Positions 9,029 to 22,361 of a stretch of 64,000 nucleotides of DNA are shown here, piece by piece. The stretch lies in NCBI GenBank assembly GCA_037178625.1, contig CM074129.1, positions 1,364,001 to 1,428,000 on the forward strand, in the 5' to 3' direction. The position numbers and the translations under genes are program-made. The first letter of the stretch is position 1. Each line of letters opens with the position of its first letter. The stretch comes from Skeletonema tropicum (taxonomy: Eukaryota > Bacillariophyta > Thalassiosirophyceae > Thalassiosirales > Thalassiosiraceae). The notes below the pieces were generated by a model that saw only the letters and a list, made by a program, of their open reading frames with translations, ran no database searches and was not told the DNA's origin.

Positions 9029-10506
9029 TAGAGGTTGGTCTCGTCTCGGTCTCGGCACTGTCCCGAGATTCGAGCCGAGACAGGGTCCGTCGAGACGAGA
9101 TCCCGGGATATCTCAAGATTTTCAATGAAGAAGGTTAGCAATGATTAAAAGGGGCAAAACCAACAAATAACTATCTACTATGGACTCTTTAGACAACTTA
9201 GTACTCTTTGTTCTGGCCAGCATCAATTGGATCCCCACTCTCATCCTTGTCCTCAAAAGAAGGAGGGAGTAGAAACTCATTCAAAGGGACATCTGGCATG
9301 AGTTCATCCCAATTTTTGCGGATGAGGCTTGTATTTTCTTCAACAAACATGATGCATCGATGCGGCAAGTAACAATGGGATCAATGCAAGATCGCTTTGC
9401 TGCAATTACTCTGGCTGCCCTGCTCCAGATTCTTTCCAAGGGAGCGGAAGTTGCTGGAATATCTCACAGGTACTCTCGTGCAAGTGTTGCAAGTTCAGGG
9501 AATTGGTGAGCGATTTGTTTCCAACGCTTCAATGGATCATTAAACTTTCTTTCTCCATCTTGCATCGGCATTTGCTCCAGGAGTTCGTAAGCTGCAGCTG
9601 GGCTTCACATCGGATCCGAATATTGTCATCAGTCAATTCGTCATCATTTGCTGCTGCATCGTCGTCGAAGTCAAATGCACCCAAGAAATCGAAGCTCGTG
9701 TCTTCTGATTTAGAAGATACTTGCGGTACTGCAATACTTCCACCTTCACCACCATTATGATTTGTATTTGTATTAGCCTACTTCTCGACATCAACCATAA
9801 GATCTTTGATGAGTTGCATCAACTTATTAGACAAGGTCGAGTCAATTCATATTCAATAATGGCAATGATGTTCAATTACTACTTACCTTCAAAAGCCAGA
9901 ACGGCATTACAATGAAGAACATGGTCTGTGCAATATGCATGCGCCCAATCCTCATGTGCTCCATTCATACGGATTGCAAACTTTCTCAACTGCTTGTGTC
10001 CTGGTTCACTACACATCAGATTATCACCCTTCCAATGTTTGCAAATGCATTTGTCATCCCAATCTTCTTCGTCGCTCGAGGATTCCGATGGTTTTCGCTC
10101 TTTGCATTAGACATCATCGTCTTCGTCACCCGACGATTACAACGATTCGTTCCTGCTGGCAGTAGAAGCTGCATCGGCATCAGTGGTAGCATCGGCATCG
10201 GTGATAGCATCGACCATGATTTCAGATTAGATGAAGATAATGAGTTGAATTCATCAAAAAAATAATCAAACTCCCATGAACAAGTCTTGTGAACGCACCC
10301 AACGGTGTCAAGGGGAGTCTTGTTATGATGTGAGATTGGAATCGTGCTGATGAAATCAGAAGTAGCCGCAGAAACGAATTGTTCTTCGTCATGGTTGGCT
10401 GTGAGAAAGTGATGACAAAAAATCCCGAAATGCTCCGAGACAGAGGGTGCCGAGACGAGACACCTGTCTCGACCCAAAAAATCCCGTCAGACGAGACCAA
10501 CCTCTA
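9029..10506 (-). mobile_element. Decayed hAT element, internally truncated
   Basis: An 18-bp inverted repeat TAGAGGTTGGTCTCGTCT bounds the segment, with GAGACGAGAC motifs just inside both ends. No convincing 8-bp target duplication remains; the flanks share only an ATAAT run. Between the ends lies a broken transposase on the minus strand. The TIR differs from the other hAT families here, so it is a separate lineage. It starts about 55 bp beyond the Mutator-type element. Confidence 0.8.
9198..10480 (-). pseudogene. hAT transposase remnant
   Basis: Read on the minus strand, 10100..9900 gives an acidic linker, a Cys/His-containing stretch (CICKHWKGDNLMCSEPGH) and EDWAHAYCTDHVLHCNAVLA, followed by a GTAAGT donor near 9893. 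Near 9510..9400 the frame reads IPATSAPLERIWSRAARVIA, the classic hAT dimerisation motif. A frame change near 9370 then gives MFVEENTSLIRKNWDELMP and a tail ending at a TAA at 9198. Upstream, the frame is broken by stops. The element is too short for a full transposase, so this is an inactive derivative. Confidence 0.78.
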
Positions 10507-11045
10507 ATAATCTACCTGTCCCGAGTCAGAGACAGAGACACCTAAATTTATTATGTGTCTGTAGTGACTTTCACCAACATTCACACCAGATGCAGCTTCT
10601 TGACTCGGCAGGAGAGCCTAGATATAAGTGATTCATGTGTAAGCGAATTTCGATTTGGTAACCAATGCAACCTATGCCATCTGCCATGTAGGAGTACGTT
10701 CAATAATATACAAGTAATACTGAACGAATAAAAAATATGCACGAGGGCATGTGAAATAAATAAATACGATACACGGGATCACAAAATCACTATGGTTGCT
10801 TCTCTTGAGCATGCAAGAGAAAGAGCAACTCTTAGAGTTGTGATGAGGAGCGACCACCAAGGGAGGAACTATTGTATCATACGTCTAGTTGGCTTTTTCG
10901 TTCAAACCAAAATGATGTCCCGCAATAATTAATGCTTGTTCTAAAAAAAGACAGGTAGGAAGAAGCTCTTGACCTATCTAGGAGCTAGCGAAGTTGACTG
11001 GACGATAAACCATGAGCCAATGCTAGGGAGAGCGAATTCCAGGCT
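10507..11045. other. Intergenic stretch
   Basis: I see no supported gene, RNA or repeat. It contains the upstream region of the coiled-coil gene that follows. Confidence 0.5.
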
Positions 11046-11801
11046 ATGAACCCACAACTTCTCAATCAAACGAGATTACTTGTGGAAAAATACGACGAAT
11101 CGTTGAGAGTCAACGCGTCTCTAACTGCCGAAATTCGATCTCTTCAAGAGATCATCGAAGAGAAAGAGGCAAACGCGTCAACATTGATAGAACACTACCA
11201 GGATCAGATATGCCATCAGACGACTCGTTTGGAAGAGCTCAAGGAAATCATTCGTGCTCGAGACATTGCCGAAAAAGAAGAGTATCAAAGGAGAGAGGCA
11301 CATGACAAATCTATCTCTATCAAGCTACGCGAAGCTGAGACAAAAGAAGCCACCTTGTTGGGAAGAATTCAATTGCTGGAAGAAGAGGTCAAGAGATTGA
11401 CATGTACACAGAAACAGCAAACAGAGGAGAGTGAACAAAAGCATCTTGAGGACCAAATAGCAATGAAAGAATCATTCGAGAAGGAGTTTGAATGCTTGCG
11501 ACAAAAGCTTGTTTCAAACATGTACCAAGAGATGGGAGATGCGCTCTCAAAGACAATGCAGGTAAACAACAAGTTAACATGTCAGCTGAAGGCTGCCCTT
11601 GCCGAGTTGGAATCGATGCAAATTACTCTGCAAGAGAAGGAGAAGGAACTGTCATTTGCAAAGCGAGAGATTAAATTACTCAAATACAAAGAGAAGATGG
11701 CGGCTCAGAGACGAGCAGAGAGAGCTCAAGCACGTGCTTTTATTGAGGAGATAAAGAAGGCTGGTAATGTCGTAGACACGAAAGATACGATAACTGCATA
11801 A
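11046..11801 (+). CDS. Coiled-coil protein, unknown function
   Basis: 251 residues in one exon, almost all predicted helix with heptad-like spacing from residue 5 to about 235. It is rich in Glu, Lys, Gln and Leu, with no signal peptide, membrane segment or recognised catalytic motif. The C-terminus is a basic helix (KYKEKMAAQRRAERAQARAF) followed by a short polar tail. The length and one long coil recall basal-body or flagellar coiled-coil proteins, but such coils cannot be assigned by eye. The protein is complete from ATG to stop. Confidence 0.6.
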   Translation: MNPQLLNQTRLLVEKYDESLRVNASLTAEIRSLQEIIEEKEANASTLIEHYQDQICHQTTRLEELKEIIRARDIAEKEEYQRREAHDKSISIKLREAETKEATLLGRIQLLEEEVKRLTCTQKQQTEESEQKHLEDQIAMKESFEKEFECLRQKLVSNMYQEMGDALSKTMQVNNKLTCQLKAALAELESMQITLQEKEKELSFAKREIKLLKYKEKMAAQRRAERAQARAFIEEIKKAGNVVDTKDTITA

Positions 11802-12301
11802 TAGGAAAAGACGATTACACCCTCTACTCAAGTGCAGCTTCATAATCAATCTCTCCATCTCTTCCATCCACCTCTAGATATTTACCCCTCTTGCACTGAG
11901 CAAAGATATAGTCGTCGTACACATTGACACCCAGTGCGCTGACACAGCCTGTCAATCTATGTGTACTGTCAATAGGTATTACAGCTAAGTAGGGCACTTA
12001 CGTACATAATCTAAGGTACCACCAATTTAGCTAGTCTTTCTTCTAGTCGCCTCTGGGGAGAAGCGAGAAAACTAGCTATACGAGAAGGTAGTGTTCAGGC
12101 CTGCTGGGTCAATGGATGTGTACTGTCTATTTATACGTGTGTCAATGCATGTGTACGACGACTGTAATATTTACGAGCGAGCCCTTCAAGAAAAGCTGTC
12201 ACCTGTCACCACTCCTCCTCCTTCCACCTTTCTTCTTCGCCTTCTTTTCCTCCTCAACCCTCAACTATCAACTACCTACGCACGAACAACCAACAACAAC
12301 C
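11802..12301. other. Intergenic stretch and 5' leader of the acyl-CoA ligase gene
   Basis: No gene is supported. The last 100 bases are a C/T-rich leader followed by ACAACAACC directly before the ligase ATG. The ATG-containing frame from 12116 is in frame with the ligase but adds an unlikely N-terminus. Confidence 0.45.
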
Positions 12302-14255
12302 ATGACGGAGAGCATTTCCTTGACCGAGGCATTGCAGAGCAATATCAAAGATGGCAACTCACCCCTCTTCTCAATTGGTGACCAAAAGTTGAGCTATGAC
12401 AGCTGCTGGGACACTCTCCACCTCCACAAGAATTGGATACGCAACAAAATCATATCTATTCGCCATGACGCGTGGAAGAAAGATGGACATAATGTTGTTG
12501 CATCACCAGAGAATGATATAGTAATTGGCTATCTTGCTGATAACTCTCCAGATCTTTTATTGTCAATGCTGGGGTGCATAGATCTAACTCACTGTAGTGT
12601 TACTACCAGCAGTAATGACGACAAATGTGAATTCGAAGAAGTGTTGTCTCCGCTCCCTGCAATGATCAATGTGCGTTGGACGCCATTGGAGATACAGCGA
12701 GCCCTTCGATTGCATACCGATGAACACGAAGAAGACTAAGCAAGCAATAGAATATGTGAAGCAGCGCCATGTAACAATATTGTTGTATGGTCAAGGATAC
12801 GAAGAAACTGCGAGGCAAGCTGTACACTTAATGAATGGCGACAACAACATGGTCGAACAAGAACATTTTGCTGTGGCTGTGCCGCTTCCATTATTTGCAA
12901 ACGACAACATCAACAATACTTCAAATCGTTCTCTAAACCATCAATACAATCCATCAAAAAGAAAAGAGTTCTCCGATGCAGATGCACTCATCCTCTTCAC
13001 ATCGGGAACATCCTCGCCCAACGGAGCCAAGGGCGTACGATTATCGCATCGATCATTATACATTCAATCACATGGCAAAACTTGCCCGCCATGTAATTAT
13101 GATTCACATAGTCGAGTTGTAGCAACAACTGTACCATGGTTTCATGTTGGGGGGATAAGTTCCGCTTTGGCAGTTGTTCTGGGTGGTGGCTGTTTGGTCT
13201 TTCCATCGGATGATGAGAATGGCTCATCAACGGGGGTGCAGAGAAAAGGATTTCAACCTAATGTAGTACTGCAATCGTTACAACTGAGGGATGATAGTGT
13301 GGAATCAATAGCTGCAAATACGCTGGTGGTTATTCCGGCCATGCTTCATGCAATGTTCCAACTGCAACAGCAACAGCAACAACAGTTCCCACCAAATGAC
13401 AATGTGAGACTGATTCTAGTCGGAGGTCAATCGATTGGAGATAAGCTGTATCAACAAACACGACAATTCTTTCCAAAGGCAAGGATAGTTCAAACATATG
13501 CATGTACAGAGGCTGGATCGTCCATTACTTTTCTTGATTTAGGATATTCTACATCCAACTCGGTTGGAGCAGCTGCCAACAAAGCTAATGTGGACGAGCA
13601 ACAACAAACAACAAAAATGGATGGGGCGACTCTTGTGGGGGTAACCCCACAACATATTGATATTGGAATATTTGATGAGAGGAGTGACAAGCACAATCTT
13701 ATGAAGTTACCACGGGGCCAGATGGGAATCATTGGTACTCGTGGTCCACATGTTATGTCTGGCTATTGGAATCGTGGCACTACTAACAATGGCGATGATA
13801 AGACTCTGAAGGTTGGAGATTGGATGCTTACCAATGATCTAGGTTACCTTGACAATCAAAATAATCTATACTTTTGTGGTAGGGCCAATGATGTCATTCG
13901 TACCGGAGGAGAATCAGTTTTGGCGACCGAAGTGGAGAAAGTGATTATCATGCATTCAATTGTTGAGGAATGTGCCATATTCGCTCTTCCAGATGACAAG
14001 TTTGGAGATGTGGTGTGTGCTGCTGTTGTGTTGAAAGGGGATGCAATACTGATAGAGGAAAACGAGGCGGTTGAAGATGAACAATTGAAGGTAGTGATGA
14101 GAACGCATTGTCAGCATCAACAGTTGGCTGGATTCAAACGACCAAGGCGTGTCTTTCGTATGCATTCCTTGCCACGTAATTCGTCGGGCAAGGTATTGAA
14201 GTACGAGATAGTGAAAGCATGTGCGACGATTTCAAGTAATAGAAGCCGTTTATAG
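12302..14255 (+). CDS. AMP-forming acyl-CoA ligase, MenE/AAE14-like (2-succinylbenzoate-CoA ligase candidate), with one frame break
   Basis: ATG at 12302. Frame 1 runs to a stop at 12739; the rest (about 505 residues) is one frame over. Removing one base near 12738 joins HTDEHEED to KQAIEYVKQRH. The AMP-binding family signatures are all present: P-loop LFTSGTSSPNGAKGVRLSH, VPWFHVGGISSA, QTYACTEAGSS, the DLGYLD Asp motif, GRANDVIRTGGE and the C-terminal catalytic Lys in RNSSGKVLKYEI. HVGGISSA, TEAGSSITF and LAGFKRPRRVFR resemble plant AAE14, which makes succinylbenzoyl-CoA for phylloquinone. An acyl-CoA synthetase of other specificity is possible. Gln- and Asn-rich insertions interrupt the fold between motifs. 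No clear plastid presequence is seen. Confidence 0.72.
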
Positions 14256-14335
14256 ATGCGTTGTGTGGGTCTCGTGCTGTTCTACATAGTTCGTTTTACT
14301 TTGTTCCTTATTAACCATTCATCCCTCCACCCACG

Positions 14336-17300
14336 TTACTTTAAGAATGGGATAAAGCTGTCCCAAACTTGCGCCCCATCCCTGTTTGATGTAGCTACAT
14401 GTCGGCATTGCGTTATTTTCGTCACCAGTTCTGTGACTTCTCTCAACTTGGTAAATTTGCTCATCAAATCATAGACTCTTTCCAGAACGGTGATTATATC
14501 ACCTTGACACAGTCTCACTCTCTCTTCTAAAATGAATGTTAAAGCTAGCTCGCAAAACAGCCGAGGGGTCTGTCCATCCTCTTGCTCGTCGCCCATGACA
14601 CTGTATGGTAATGCACTCATAGATACAAGCGCCTGGGCAAACATTTCATCATTTTGAACACACTTTGTCAACAAATCAGTCATTTTGGCCAGAGCAGTCA
14701 ATCCCACCCTTTGCGTGGCAAGTCCCTCCTTCTTATCTGCCACGTGAATTGTCCACAATGTGTCGCACGCTGCTGCGAGGACTGCGTGTGACTCGTTGCT
14801 GGATGCTTCAGATTCATCAAGGCAAATTCGAATGACAATATCTGCCAAAGGAGTTTTCTCCAAAAAGACTGATTGGTCCCCGTCTGAGCTATCTGAGGTC
14901 GAATATTCGTTGCAGTAAGACTCAACAGCAGTGGAGATTAATCTGAGGAACTTGCACTTCAGCGTAGCATAGGGTAGAACAGAGGAAATACTTCGCCAGC
15001 TGATTACACCGTGTAACCAGGATAAAAGACCAAGTCTTTTAATCAAGTGAGTCGCAGAACGAGAACCTCCCGATTGTATCAAACACTGAATAACATCAAT
15101 TGTTAGAGATAGCTCACTCCTGCCTCCAAGTTGGTCACACAGACTGTCAAATGAGCTCATTATGAGCTCCGGCACATGATGCTGTGATATGATCCGATAG
15201 CAGAATTCATCCACGGCACCATCCTTCAGTGTCAAGAGGGCCCAATTCCTTTCTGTTCTACATCGAATGAGATCATCAGACGACGAGCAATACAAAGAAA
15301 GGAATGCTGGTAGGCCGAAGCAATCTTGGAACGCCCCGTGGTAGTCATTGAGTCGCAAGAAATATTTGTTCATTGCCCCGTACATGTCATCATTAGGCCT
15401 TGACACAATCAAGAGAGCTTTAGCAAGAAACACTGCCGAGAGAGCTGGAAGCATGGTCACATTAAATCTCTGTTTCGAAGTGTTCGTGCTCCCTAGCTCC
15501 ACTCCAGTATCAGCTTCTTCGATCTTCTTCATCTGCATTGCTCTTCGCACGGCCAAACCCCGCTGCAGTGACGCCATTATCATCTCCTGTTGAGGTCTTT
15601 CACGCCATGATTTCATCTCTTGTGACTCTTTCATTTGGAGTGCTTTCAAGAATAGACCGCAAATTGCTACAGCGACTTTTCTCACTAATGGACATCTGGA
15701 CGAGAGTGATGCTATAGCAAGCGAAATACATCCCCTGTCGCAAAGTCTGCGAGCAATCGTACTAAATGCTTGGCGTTGAGCAAAATCTTCTTCTTCGCTT
15801 TCATCATCAGAATCCTTGTCAACTTCCATTTGTTCTACGTCTTGGGATTCCTTACTACTTCCATCGACATCTCTTTCCACCGGTAAGTTAGCTTCCAGAG
15901 CTCCCAAGACTAAAGGAAGAATGAAACCAGGACTGTATCGGGGATCTTCACCAGTGCCACGCCAAGAATCTGTCGTTGAGTAAATTTTTGAAACAGGCGT
16001 GACCTCGTCCGGCTCATCCAAACTTGACGCAGAGGAGGAGGTACTCAGGGAGTCATCATCACTTACGCCAGAGGAATTACTCTCTGCGTCATCAACCATG
16101 TCTGCGTTCATTTTATTACTCTCGTCGTTGGCATTCGTAGATCCAGACTCCACATCACTTTCAGCCGAAGGCACCAAAGTATCTGCAATGGGAAATTGCG
16201 ACAAAGTCGATCGAACGCGATCATTATTAAGAGAATCTACAAGCCACTCCCAACCCTGCCGATCGCCGAAAGAGGATGTGTTATCGTCAGTACTTGTTCG
16301 TAGACTATGCTTTTTACACAGTGCACCCCATTTATAATCGCAGAGCAAGATCTAAGGTAAGTCAAAGTTGAATATTATTGTCAGTTCGTTCTCTTGATGT
16401 GCAATTAGAAATTTCACAAACAAATTACTTACCTCATCCTCACGGCATTTGTTTACATCGTAGACAAATAACAATCGCCGAAGTAGCCTGTCTGTAACGC
16501 TAGTGCTGGCATCATACGCAGATAGAACGGAGCCCCAAACTTCAGTACTGACTTTTACATGGCTGGCATCAAGCGACACGCAACACAGTAATAGACGAAT
16601 TAGCTCCTGCTGCTGTGAGAGTCCGTCACAAAAATGAGACTCGCCGTCACTTCTTGAGATAGGCCTGGATTCGAGCCCAGTTGTTCGCTCCTCTTTCGTA
16701 CTGATCACCAAGTCGAATGCCGAATGAGAAATGGCCATTGCATGAACCTGACCTGGCGGGATAGTTTCTTCTTTGGCGAATCCAGCTGACAAGATTAGCC
16801 GAATGATCTTCAGACACCCTCCAAATACTGAGGGGGATGCAAAGTCACTTGCATCCATCATTCCATACTTCAGGCATGACACGATCATGCTGTTTATGAT
16901 CGATATTGTCGATGACATGGTATCGTCGCTGATACGATCTTTTAGCTCCCAGAGATCCGCAGTGTATCCAAGCAAGGTTTCCAATAACACAGCCAATTCC
17001 TCTTCCACTCCCTTTGTTCGCACAACCTTCTTTAGAAGCTTGGGAATGAGTTTGCAGCACCGAAAGAATGCCTTCGCAATTACTGCTGATTCATTAATGT
17101 CTTCCTCTTCCTTTGAAGCGGCGACAAAGGTCACTAACCTGACTATTTGAATTTCTTGTTGGACTGGAAGGACAAGGGTACCCTTCTCTAGTGAATCTAA
17201 AACTTCTAACAAACATTGCAACGTCTCAGAAACATGGTGCCCACCAAAACATAAACTCTCGATGACATCAACAATCGTTTCCAATGATGAAACTCGGGTT

Positions 17301-20300
17301 CCACTGTTCTTTATTTCACGAAGAAGTGTTAAGAATCGATTACCAGTCACCTCTGCTATTTTCCCAGTCTCCTCAGCTTCATCAGAGCCCTCCTGCGCAT
17401 ATGATTTTGTCACAAATACAAACGCAGCCATATCCAATAGCCCACTTTGCCAAAGGCGTTCATAATTGCCGTCGCTCTTTAGCAATACCTTTTCCAAGCA
17501 TGCAAAATTGGTACTATCGTATGACATGACAGAGGCAAGGAAGCAACTCTTGCTTTTACGGCCCAATTCTTCTTGCTTGAAGAGAGTAAGTAAACAGCAA
17601 TCGACAAATGTAGCCGCTCCCATTTTGCACAAGCTTTGGTACATAGGCCAAGCTAAATGACCCGTTTTCGGTGAAACGAATATCTCCGCAAGATAATCAG
17701 AAAGGCGGAAACAAACCTCCACTGACAACATCTCTTCAAGATCGTTCGCAAGAGCAGCCCATAGCTCAAACATTGTTGTCGCAAGGAGAGGAGATATAAG
17801 TGAGCCATTCGTATCTGGAAACATACGCAGCACCACTGACAGTAGAAAGTGTTTCATCCGCAATTGGTTGGCATTATTGGAAGCCACAACAGTGCAGCAT
17901 TCCTTCCAGATATCATCAGTAGCCTGGGAGCGAAGAGTAACTGGAACGACATTATGTCTTAGAAGGGAAGTGACGACCTTCGCGTCAGTTGAGCCATCCA
18001 ATTCTTCGTCGCTATCTTGCATGGAAGATGATTCCAGCTCAGTATTCATACTCTGGAAACCACTTGACCTCAACAGCGAGAAGAGCACCAGCATGATTCC
18101 TTCAAAATCTGATGTGTCAAGTGTGGATTGAATCAGTATCGCTTCAATCTCTCTCACTGCACAGGCACCCTCAACTGCACAGATGTCAACAACAATCTGC
18201 TTCAATAGGCTCAATAGTTCGTCACGCCAATCCTCGTCTGTTGTGTACTTTAATATGCTCAGACACTGCCTCATCGCTGCCGGTGTGAAGTTGTACTGTG
18301 GCGTATTCTTGGCATTTCCTGTAGATACTCTCAGCATGTAATTAAGCAGACAATCTCTGTGAAATATATCCGATGACAGAGCGTGAAGATGAGTATTTAC
18401 ATTGAAACTTCCACTCAAAAGCACTTTTGCTACCTGGTGCAAACCTGCGGTGTTTGTATCTTCCGGTGGGTGATCACCGGCTGCGTACACTATTAATGCC
18501 GCAAAATGCTTTGCGTTCGTCATAAAAAGGAGCATCTTGGTGGCGATCTGGATCAAACACAACTCAAACTCTTTCGCTAAAGAAACCCGAGAGTCTCCGG
18601 TCTCTGACATGAGGTAGGAAATTGAAAGAGACAAAAGTGAAGAAACACTCGATGCCGAATCATATCCCAATTTGGCCTTTGACAGTGCCTGAAAGATTGT
18701 CATCTTGTGCTGAACGGATTGTTCTCTTGTCTCGGCTATCATCGTCATGAGATCTTCAATTGTATCATCAGTAATGGCGTCTACCCACAAAGATGTTTCA
18801 TATTTCTGACAAGACATGGCCTCAGCATTATCGTCAACATGGGGAAATATCTCCTTTTGCAATAGCGACAGAGCCAACTCTCTAGCCGCATCATAGACTT
18901 CCGGAGTCGTCGTTGACGATGATGTCAAGATGGATAAAGCGCTCGGGAGCATCTTGGATGAAAATGAAATCTGGTCGAGCTTTGATACAAGAAGTAGAGT
19001 GCGTAACATTCGATACTGCAGAAGAGGTTCAGCATTGTGAAAGGACCGCCCTGGTGATTCTTCCAATGGCAAAAACTTAACCCAATCATACTTGGCATTT
19101 GCAACTAAAGATGAATCGATTTGTGCATAGCATTGAAAAGCCTCACATAGTTGCAGCATCACAATGGTAGTATTGGATTGAGATGAGGTCTCGAATGAAT
19201 CAAATCGCGATGGAATGGAGAGAAGAATTGGCAGTTCAGGCATGTGACTCATCACTGCCTTGTATAATGAGCTTTGGGAGTCCCTTTGTCCATCATCAAA
19301 TAACACCCCACGAGCTCTGCGAAGCAACGTGATGATAAGTTTCAATCCACCCGATGTCAGCAGAGCGCATGAACTCTGCAAGACCTTGCTCAGAAGAGTT
19401 TTGGTGGCACAAATCGGAATAATCTCCGCAAAAATTTGCTCAGTCGTCGGCATCTGCCCATCTCGCAGCGTTCTAACGCGAGGGAAAGGTATGTCACGTA
19501 CCACACCCTCAACGAAAGTTAATGCAGCCAAAGATCGATAATTTGGCTTTGGATCGGACAGTTGCAACGTGCGGAAGAAGTGTGGAGTTAACTCTGGTGT
19601 TGTCCTGAGACATAGCCCGAGCAACACTTTCAAAGAGACACTATGCCCCTGACCGGATAGTAGAGAGTGAAGAGATTTCGACAACTGCGGGAGATACGCA
19701 GTGAATTGATCTTCTTTGTCAGCAGTGTAGGAGATTGAGCTGTCACGTAGGAATGGTGAGCGGCGAGTATCTGTAAGCAGAACAAACAATAGTCTCCTTG
19801 CTTCTACTGCTGCTGTTTCGATACGATCGAGATCATCGTAAACATCGTCTCCATTGATAATAGTCTGAATTGAACCAAGTGTTGGATCAAAGTGTGGTGC
19901 AAGTAACGATAATTCGGACAAGCTGTCAAGCACTTCACCAGACAGTAAGTCAGCCGTTGCGCCCATGCCTAACACAAATCCACCCTTGCTCTCCTTCTTG
20001 CTGTTGCCGTTATTGCCATTTCGATTCTCAGTCTCGGATGATGGGAGGATAATTCCATTCACTCCCCTCAGCAGGCGGGCAATACACTTTGCATAAACGT
20101 CATTGCTCACACTTTCATCATCATCTTCTTCATCATGGTCAGCTTGACTTTGTCTCACAAGATCCAACAGACGTTGAACCCCATAACGTAATGCAATATG
20201 ACCAATACCAAAGTTACCCACATCTTTCTTCCCACCCCCACCTCCTCGTTTTGTAGTCCAACCGGGAGATGGAACATCGGTAAGACGCGATAGTACCATA

Positions 20301-21859
20301 AAATCACGAGTTTCGAGGAGAGTACAAACCAATCGTACACACTCCACCGATGGCTTGATGGTAGTGGACAATGATGATGATGACATTTTGTTCCCCCCTT
20401 GCTGGAATAATTGGACCATCCATTCAGTTCCACCGTCGGCATTGCCACCGGTGCTTCCTTTCCCCGCAAACTTTCCACCACCAGCACCAGCACCACCAGC
20501 AGAGGAGGAGGAGGGGACAGTATCTTTCGCAGCAGTTGATTTCCCACCACCATTACTTGACAACCTACGAAGGACTTCACGTGCCGTACCATTCGACAAA
20601 TAACAAAGTGACGTCAAACAATGCAATGCCGACAACAACAATGCCTCCTCACGAGATTGCTGCCTCATCAATCTCTGCTTCATTCGTTCCTTCTTCACTG
20701 TAATCTCCTGCTGTCGCTTTTGCTCCATTGCCTTTTCCTCCTTCGAAAGCTTGTGCTGTTTTTGTTGCATCGACTTTTGTCTCTGTCGTTGCTCCCTCCG
20801 TTCCTTCTGCTGCAACTGAGTATAATACATCTGCCGTGCGATGTAGGTGTGAATTGCACCAATCCACTCTGGCAAACGATCTTTCATTAAGACTGTCATG
20901 ATTTGTGGTGGTAGTGCACACTTGTGATTGGCATTATCTTTGATGGAAGAGGAGGAATAATCGATACTGGTGTTCCAATGGAATTGCAATCGAAGTTTCT
21001 CAATGGGGACAAAACTAAGTATCCATTCATTAACTGCCATCCAATATTTGGTTTGGAGATTTGTGGATATGATTTTTCCACGGCTTTGTTTCCCTTCATT
21101 GTCTTTGTTGTTGGTAGTGGTGGTTGATGTAGCACCTCGTTTCTTTCTTCGTCGTTTTCCACCACTGTTGTTACTGTTTGCACCTTCCTCATCCCCCCCA
21201 CCACTATTACCACCACCTTGATTATCATCATTCTTGCACAACAACTTGTGCACTCCCCCAGGAGGCAACGCACTAATAAACTCATTCTTATTCAACTCTA
21301 CCCCCAATGGACTATATCGTCGATACACCTCCATGAATCCCGTAGGCCATGATGTGAGTTGGAGAGTGCCAACCTCACCCTTGGTGACGGATGTACCGAT
21401 GAAGGGTACGTTGTAGTTGTTTTTATCTAGTTTCCAGGAGTGTTTGACTTTTGTTGTGGTGATGGTGGATGATGATTGGAGTAGTTTTTGACGTTTGTTG
21501 GTGGATGATGGGTTGTCTTGTTCATCGTCATCGTCAAAGGAGATGTAGGACACATCATCATCATCATCATCATCGTTGCCATCATCTTCACTATTGTTGT
21601 TCGCACCGTCAAGCACAGCATCAGCAGCATCAACAACTACACTACCATCAATCCCATCATCACCACCATTATCAACATGATCAATCACCAAGCATCGTTG
21701 ATACTCCACCACACGTACGAATTGATGTAACTTTTGTAGAATTTGCAATGGGTCGTCACCGTTGAGTGCCGATGTGAATTCTAGTACGCCTAGTGGTTTA
21801 GGTGGTGGTGGTGATGATGATCGTTGTTTGCGCTTGTTGTTGTTGTTTGGTGGTGACAT
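14336..21859 (-). CDS. URB1: Nucleolar pre-ribosomal-associated protein 1 (URB1/Npa1 family)
   Basis: Two exons, 21859..16433 and 16351..14336, are joined by an 81-bp intron (GTAAGT...TTAG) at phase 0, giving about 2480 residues, a usual size for URB1. The N-terminus is low-complexity, then GVLEFTSALNGDDPLQILQK starts the Npa1-type helical repeats. A Lys/Arg/Gln-rich coil lies near residues 340-400. The C-terminal exon contains YSPGFILPLVLGALEANLP, typical of the NopRA1 region, followed by helical repeats. Human and yeast homologs act early in 60S ribosome assembly in the nucleolus. Acidic and Ser-rich linkers are longer than in animal proteins. The family is assigned from length, architecture and a few motifs. 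Confidence 0.72.
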
Positions 21860-22361
21860 GATGATGTGATGGAAGGATCAACAGGTTGGTTGTAGACTAG
21901 CTCTGCAGCGTTGAGCGATGGCTCGGCGCAGGAGTAGGAGGCGGTAGGCCGGCCATCATCTTTTGCTCTTTTTTTTGAAGAGAGGGAGATGTTGAGAAAT
22001 GGCGCGAACGAGAATGAGCGGACGACGGAAGTACCTACTTACCTGTATGCTGTATGTACAAAACTCAATGTGGGCCGGCCGTGCATGGGCCGTGGGCCGT
22101 GTGGGTGTTGTATGTGCCGGACACGACGTTCATGGGCCCTTTCTCACAACTTGGCGGGCTCCATCACTCTCTCGCCAAAAAAATTCGGCGTCAAAAAAAA
22201 ACATCTCTCCCTCCGCCTCAACCTTCAACAAAACCCGCCCCCCCCCTCCTTCGCCCCATTCCCACTACAGCACACGATCAACTCTTGATCAACGCCTTAT
22301 CATTGTTGTCATCTTCGTCCTTCGTTATAATAATAGAAAGTAGCATCAATTATTCATCATC
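21860..22361. promoter_or_regulatory. Divergent intergenic region between URB1 and UBE2S genes
   Basis: About 500 bp separate the two start codons, so both promoters must lie here. Features seen: repeated GGGCCGTG/GGGCCG motifs near 22070-22100, and a C/A-rich leader just before the UBE2S ATG at 22362. No TATA box is obvious. The assignment as a shared promoter is positional. Confidence 0.45.

Noticed and set aside
20155..21285. Several long frames antisense or out of frame inside the URB1 first exon
   Set aside because: They fall in low-complexity, CAC/CAT-rich sequence and disappear once the long URB1 frame is accepted.
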